Shown piece after piece: positions 35,288 through 38,382 of a stretch of 38,382 nucleotides of DNA (its first letter is position 1; each line of letters opens with the position of its first letter). Location of the stretch: positions 1 through 38,382 of the forward strand of contig NZ_CANMZV010000031.1 of assembly GCF_947502415.1 (NCBI RefSeq), given 5' to 3'. The translations under genes were made by a program, and so were the position numbers. This DNA is from an uncultured Photobacterium sp. (GTDB lineage: Bacteria > Pseudomonadota > Gammaproteobacteria > Enterobacterales > Vibrionaceae). Below the pieces are notes generated by a model that was given only the letters and a program-made list of their open reading frames with translations, did not search any database and was not told the DNA's origin.

Positions 35288-36814
35288 TTAAATCATCATC
35301 ACTTGGCCAACCAATAATATCGAGCCAAAAGCAAGTAAGAAAGCAACAATCGGGAATACAAACTTCACCCACTTGTTGAACTGAATATCAAGCATCTGAA
35401 GAGTAACTAAAACCAAACCAGTGGGCGCTAAAAATAGCATTGCATACTGACCCCAATTATACGCTGAAACAACAATATCTCTAGGGATCATTACCGTATC
35501 AGCCAATGGCGCCATAATAGGCATGGATAATACAGCCAACCCTGAAGATGAAGGCACAACTAAACCAAGCAAGAAAAAGATAAACATTTGGGCGACAGCA
35601 AACACACTACCATGCATACCCGAAACCAAATCCGATGCATAAGCCAGAATTGTATCTGAGACCATCCCCTGCTCTAGAACTATGTTTACCCCTCTGGCCA
35701 TACCTATTATTAATGAAACCGCAACTAACTCAGAAGCGCCTTTGGTAAACGCCTCAACCGCTTCTTTTTCATTAAGGCCAGAGATGAAAATGATGATGAT
35801 AGCAATCGTCAGGAACGATGCCGCCATTTGCGGGAACCACCATCCTGCAAGAGAAACTCCCCAAACCATCAATGGAAAGGCAATAGCAAATAACGTCAGA
35901 ATAATTTTACGGCGTAAGGTAAAGGGAACATCATCATCCAATTCACCATCTTTCAAAAAACGTGCTCTGAAGGCTTCTCTGTCTGAGTATGTATATGAAA
36001 ATGCAGGATTATCTTTTATCTTCTGACAGTACCAGTACAAATAACCAATCACAACTGCAGTACCAACAACACAACCGAACGCCCTAACACCTAAACCTTC
36101 AGTAAAAGAAATACCTGCAGCATTAGAAGCAATAACAACCGAAAACGGGTTAATCGTTGAGAACGCTGTTCCTATCGATGCGGCAAGAAAAATAGCTCCA
36201 ACACATACAATCGAATCGTAGCCAAGAGTGAGGAAAATTGGAACAAGAATAGGATAAAAAGCAACAGCCTCTTCTTCCAAACCGCAAGTCGTCCCACCTA
36301 TTGCCATAACAATAGAAACCATAGCAACGAATAAAAATTCGTTACCTTTTGTCTTTTTTGATAACGCCACTAACCCCGCATCAAACGCGCCAGTTTTATT
36401 AATGACACCAATTAAGCCGCCGAGAATTAAAATAAAGACAATAATGTCAGCACCTTCAATTGTCCCTTTAACCATACTTTCTGCTACATCACCAAGACCT
36501 TTAGGGGACTGTTCAAGACGATGATAAGTATCTGGGATTGCAATAGGCTTACGAATAGTACCATTTACGAATTGTTCAATATCTATATTAATATTAAGTT
36601 TTTCAAGTTCGTCCTGATTTGCAAATACACTCGATACATCCCCCAAAGGGCTCGTTACCAGTAAACTATTTCCTTCTGCGTTATAAGATAATTTGGAATA
36701 GGAACCAGCAGGGACAACCCATGTAAGTCCTATCGCCAATAACATAATTATAAATAAAATTGTGAAAGCCGTCGGAAAACGAAATGTTTTTCCCATTTTT
36801 TCTGTAATAAGCAT
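35288..36814 (-). CDS. YfcC-family (DcuC superfamily) membrane carrier
   Basis: This is a 508-residue inner-membrane transporter with about twelve hydrophobic segments. After the first helix is a periplasmic loop of about 75 residues. Conserved YfcC-type stretches include GGTTCGLEEEAVAFYPILVP, AASIGTAFSTINPFSVVIAS and VVPSSSGLAVLSMPIMAPLA. Family members are annotated as C4-dicarboxylate, basic amino-acid or short-chain carriers; I cannot say which. A GGGGA site precedes the ATG. A 48-residue membrane peptide gene lies 147 bp upstream in the same direction. Confidence 0.88.
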   Translation of the reverse strand: MLITEKMGKTFRFPTAFTILFIIMLLAIGLTWVVPAGSYSKLSYNAEGNSLLVTSPLGDVSSVFANQDELEKLNINIDIEQFVNGTIRKPIAIPDTYHRLEQSPKGLGDVAESMVKGTIEGADIIVFILILGGLIGVINKTGAFDAGLVALSKKTKGNEFLFVAMVSIVMAIGGTTCGLEEEAVAFYPILVPIFLTLGYDSIVCVGAIFLAASIGTAFSTINPFSVVIASNAAGISFTEGLGVRAFGCVVGTAVVIGYLYWYCQKIKDNPAFSYTYSDREAFRARFLKDGELDDDVPFTLRRKIILTLFAIAFPLMVWGVSLAGWWFPQMAASFLTIAIIIIFISGLNEKEAVEAFTKGASELVAVSLIIGMARGVNIVLEQGMVSDTILAYASDLVSGMHGSVFAVAQMFIFFLLGLVVPSSSGLAVLSMPIMAPLADTVMIPRDIVVSAYNWGQYAMLFLAPTGLVLVTLQMLDIQFNKWVKFVFPIVAFLLAFGSILLVGQVMMI

Positions 36815-36960
36815 AAGACATCCCCAAAGAATTATTTGGTCGAGTAATCATCCTCAAGTCTTATTAAAATATTACTTTACCACATAAATTTATGTCGTTC
36901 TGGTCGCAAATAGAATAGCTGAAATATTATTCAGCTATTCAACTAAACAAACAATTAACT

Positions 36961-37107
36961 TTAAGCAGAGAAAAACTTGTATGTTTTTTTTAATACCAGC
37001 GCGCTTATACCAAAAATTGGCATTCCTATAAATATAGCAATAATAAGAGCTTCAACAGATAAAAAAACAAATGAAATCAGTACGTCAGGGTTTGTCAAAT
37101 CAAGCAT
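36961..37107 (-). CDS. 48-residue single-helix membrane peptide upstream of the YfcC carrier
   Basis: Hand translation of the minus strand from ATG 37107-37105 to TAA 36963-36961 gives 48 residues. There is a short acidic start (MLDLTNPDV), a strong membrane helix of about 30 residues (FLSVEALIIAIFIGMPIFGI is its core) and a basic, aromatic tail (LKKTYKFFSA). The charge distribution puts the tail in the cytoplasm. It resembles in style the tiny accessory subunits found beside sodium symporters and other carriers. A GGTAGA-like site is weak. The carrier is the next gene on the same strand. I do not recognise the family. Confidence 0.6.
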   Translation of the reverse strand: MLDLTNPDVLISFVFLSVEALIIAIFIGMPIFGISALVLKKTYKFFSA

Positions 37108-37206
37108 TTTCTACCACACCAATAAGTTGCAAGGCAAATGCATCTTATTGGTTTTATCACAAATAATCAATGAGAAGCTTCAACAACTGTCAGCCTCTTT
37201 GCTCCA

Positions 37207-37710
37207 CTAAATAGCCAGTGATTGATGATGCTGTACAAAGTCATTTTTTTCGTCACAGTACACTACTGTGTCATGATCACAACGTGCAGCAATTTTCTTT
37301 TTCAACTCTCCATACTCTTTTGCCACTTCCGGGTGAGCAACTAAATAATTCCGAAAGCAGATATGCCGGTGAATATTTGAGTCTCCAGAAGCAAAAACAT
37401 GCAAATGGTAGCTATGGCGCTCACTTCCCTTTTTAAAATAACGGCGACCAGATATGCCAAATTCTCCCTTTCCTTCATATTCAAGTAATTCCAGTTTCTG
37501 TGAGACTTGATCAAAATAAAACAGATCATCAACCTCAGCCAGTATATCTATGGTTGGCTTAGCGGAGAGGCCTGGAACTAAAGTGCTCCCAATATGGTGC
37601 AGTGTGATTGCCAGTGGGTTTAAGCTCTACTTGATGTGCTCAGATTCACTTTGATATTTCTCTACCCAGCATGGCTTGTAGTCAACCACTTCAATTATTC
37701 GATTGCACAT
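37207..37710 (-). pseudogene. GrpB-family (UPF0157) protein with a premature stop
   Basis: From ATG 37710 (GAGAGGAAAG just upstream) the frame reads VVDYKPCWVEKYQSESEHIK, then hits a TAG at 37629-37627 (codon 28). After it the same frame continues unbroken with HHIGSTLVPGLSAKPTIDIL, SGRRYFKKGSERHSYHLHVF, RNYLVAHPEVAKEYGELKKK and so on to the stop at 37207. The length of 167 codons matches GrpB (nucleotidyltransferase-fold) proteins. One nonsense change (CAG or similar to TAG) explains everything. It overlaps the end of the membrane-protein gene upstream by 20 bp. Function of the family is unclear; some are linked to CoA or glutamate metabolism. Confidence 0.88.
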
Positions 37711-38335
37711 CTTTCCTCTCTGCACCATGGCATGAATGACATATATCCATCAAAATTGACGCAGCAATCATATAGACAGAAGCCAGCAAAATCTGTGCGA
37801 TACGGCCATAAAAGCTCACTTCAATAAGCTTGCTATCAGAGGCAATTATCCCGCCCAGAACGACTAACATTGCCGACATTACACCAGCCCAGATAGGAGC
37901 TTTCTCCGGCTGCAAATAAATTCGTGAACTAATCACTAAACTAACCAACGTAATCAGGGTCAATAAAAATAAAAATTGCGGCGTAGTTACCAGTAACTCA
38001 TACATGATTACCGCCAATAGCCCACCAATTCCATTGGTCATAAGTAGAAACAGGCTAATCTTGATACTTTTTACCGTGGTGATCTGCAATGACAAAATGC
38101 CAATAAACACCATAGTCAGGATCGCACCATTAATTTGGAAATAATAGAAATAAACCAACACAGGATAAGCAACGACCACCGCCTTAAAAGCAGCTTGTAT
38201 CCGCAGTTCTTTTGACATAATTGCTGCCGGTACTGTCTCCTCGGTATTATCCGGTTCAGGGAACAACCAATGCAGTACGGAAAATCCGATAACAGCCAAA
38301 ACACCGGTCATGACGCCAACTTGTTGAACTCTCAT
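37691..38335 (-). CDS. DUF2955/FUSC-like multi-pass membrane protein
   Basis: This is a 214-residue protein with six or seven hydrophobic segments, including GVLAVIGFSVLHWLF, AILTMVFIGILSLQI, FLLMTNGIGGLLAVIMYELL and AGVMSAMLVVLGGIIASD. Its order fits the C-terminal half of DUF2955/FUSC-type proteins, which act with HlyD-type periplasmic adaptors in efflux. Typical members are longer (about 340 residues), so this one is either a short form or truncated. Its ATG overlaps the stop of the gene before it (ATGA at 38335-38332), suggesting a coupled operon. The family call is uncertain. Confidence 0.5.
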   Translation of the reverse strand: MRVQQVGVMTGVLAVIGFSVLHWLFPEPDNTEETVPAAIMSKELRIQAAFKAVVVAYPVLVYFYYFQINGAILTMVFIGILSLQITTVKSIKISLFLLMTNGIGGLLAVIMYELLVTTPQFLFLLTLITLVSLVISSRIYLQPEKAPIWAGVMSAMLVVLGGIIASDSKLIEVSFYGRIAQILLASVYMIAASILMDICHSCHGAERKDVQSNN

Positions 38336-38382
38336 TTGTAGAATTCTCGCTCACTGAATGTACCAATGACCTTGTCATGCGT
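38332..38382 (-). CDS. C-terminal end of an upstream gene, cut by the window edge
   Basis: The minus-strand frame open from the edge encodes THDKVIGTFSEREFYK and ends at TGA 38334-38332, sharing ATGA with the membrane-protein start. Such an overlap usually joins genes of one operon. The protein cannot be identified from 16 residues. Confidence 0.4.
   Translation of the reverse strand, partial: THDKVIGTFSEREFYK

Noticed and set aside
36977..37210. A 77-residue plus-strand frame over the small membrane peptide gene
   Set aside because: It is opposite the better-supported 48-residue membrane peptide, lacks a ribosome site, and has poor composition.
1..38382. Phage, plasmid, integron, defence or secretion system signs
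   Set aside because: I looked for integrases, transposases, attachment repeats, CRISPR-like repeats and nuclease/methylase pairs on both strands and found none. RecQ-like helicase and the metallophosphoesterase stand apart and do not form a defence cluster.

Overview
This window looks like a chromosomal segment from a marine gammaproteobacterium, most likely a member of the Vibrionaceae. I base this on gene content. It has the six-gene DUF3450-ttpC-exbB2-exbD2-tonB2-TPR energiser operon typical of Vibrio and its relatives, msrPQ, and the qmcA/NfeD pair. It also has DUF3622, DUF1496 and YfcZ/YiiS-type small proteins, and several conserved proteins I know only as Vibrio-type hypotheticals. I cannot name the genus. 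I see no tRNA, rRNA, CRISPR array, insertion sequence or prophage.

Layout. 1-600: a terminator and a DUF3622 gene. 741-3693: a decayed Fur-type metal-uptake locus on the minus strand, in which every gene is broken and no ATPase is visible. 3792-6689: a metallophosphoesterase and an EF-G-like GTPase. 6900-7046: the tail of an RNase Z-like gene. 7120-11958: the intact TonB2 operon, with a good candidate Fur box in front. 12144-13473: a TonB-dependent siderophore receptor broken by deletions. 13695-18933: small conserved proteins, a wrecked sensor kinase, a lipoprotein, an L,D-transpeptidase and a double-cupin protein. 19100-20751: msrPQ. 20947-24669: an unknown protein, a MATE exporter and an exported amidohydrolase. 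24742-27905: NfeD/QmcA and a chemoreceptor. 28293-32343: a CPA1 Na+/H+ antiporter and a RecQ-family helicase. 32501-34168: four small proteins. 34282-38382: a broken alpha/beta hydrolase, a YfcC-family carrier with a 48-codon membrane peptide just upstream, a GrpB gene with an internal stop, and a DUF2955-like membrane protein at the edge.

How it fits together. The coherent theme is TonB-driven iron or metal uptake. The inner-membrane energiser is intact, but two of its likely clients (the metal ABC/PepSY/DUF4198 locus and the siderophore receptor) have been destroyed by stops, frameshifts and deletions. Ten of the roughly forty protein loci are broken, while long housekeeping-type genes (recQ-like, EF-G-like, nhaP-like, msrP, amidohydrolase) are clean. 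This looks like selective decay of accessory functions rather than poor sequence, although single-base frameshifts deserve a read-level check.

I did not find a convincing new multi-gene system. The best leads are the 48-codon membrane peptide beside the YfcC carrier, the EF-G-like protein lacking the catalytic histidine, and the palindrome/inverted-repeat structure around the 54-residue protein gene at 33163.
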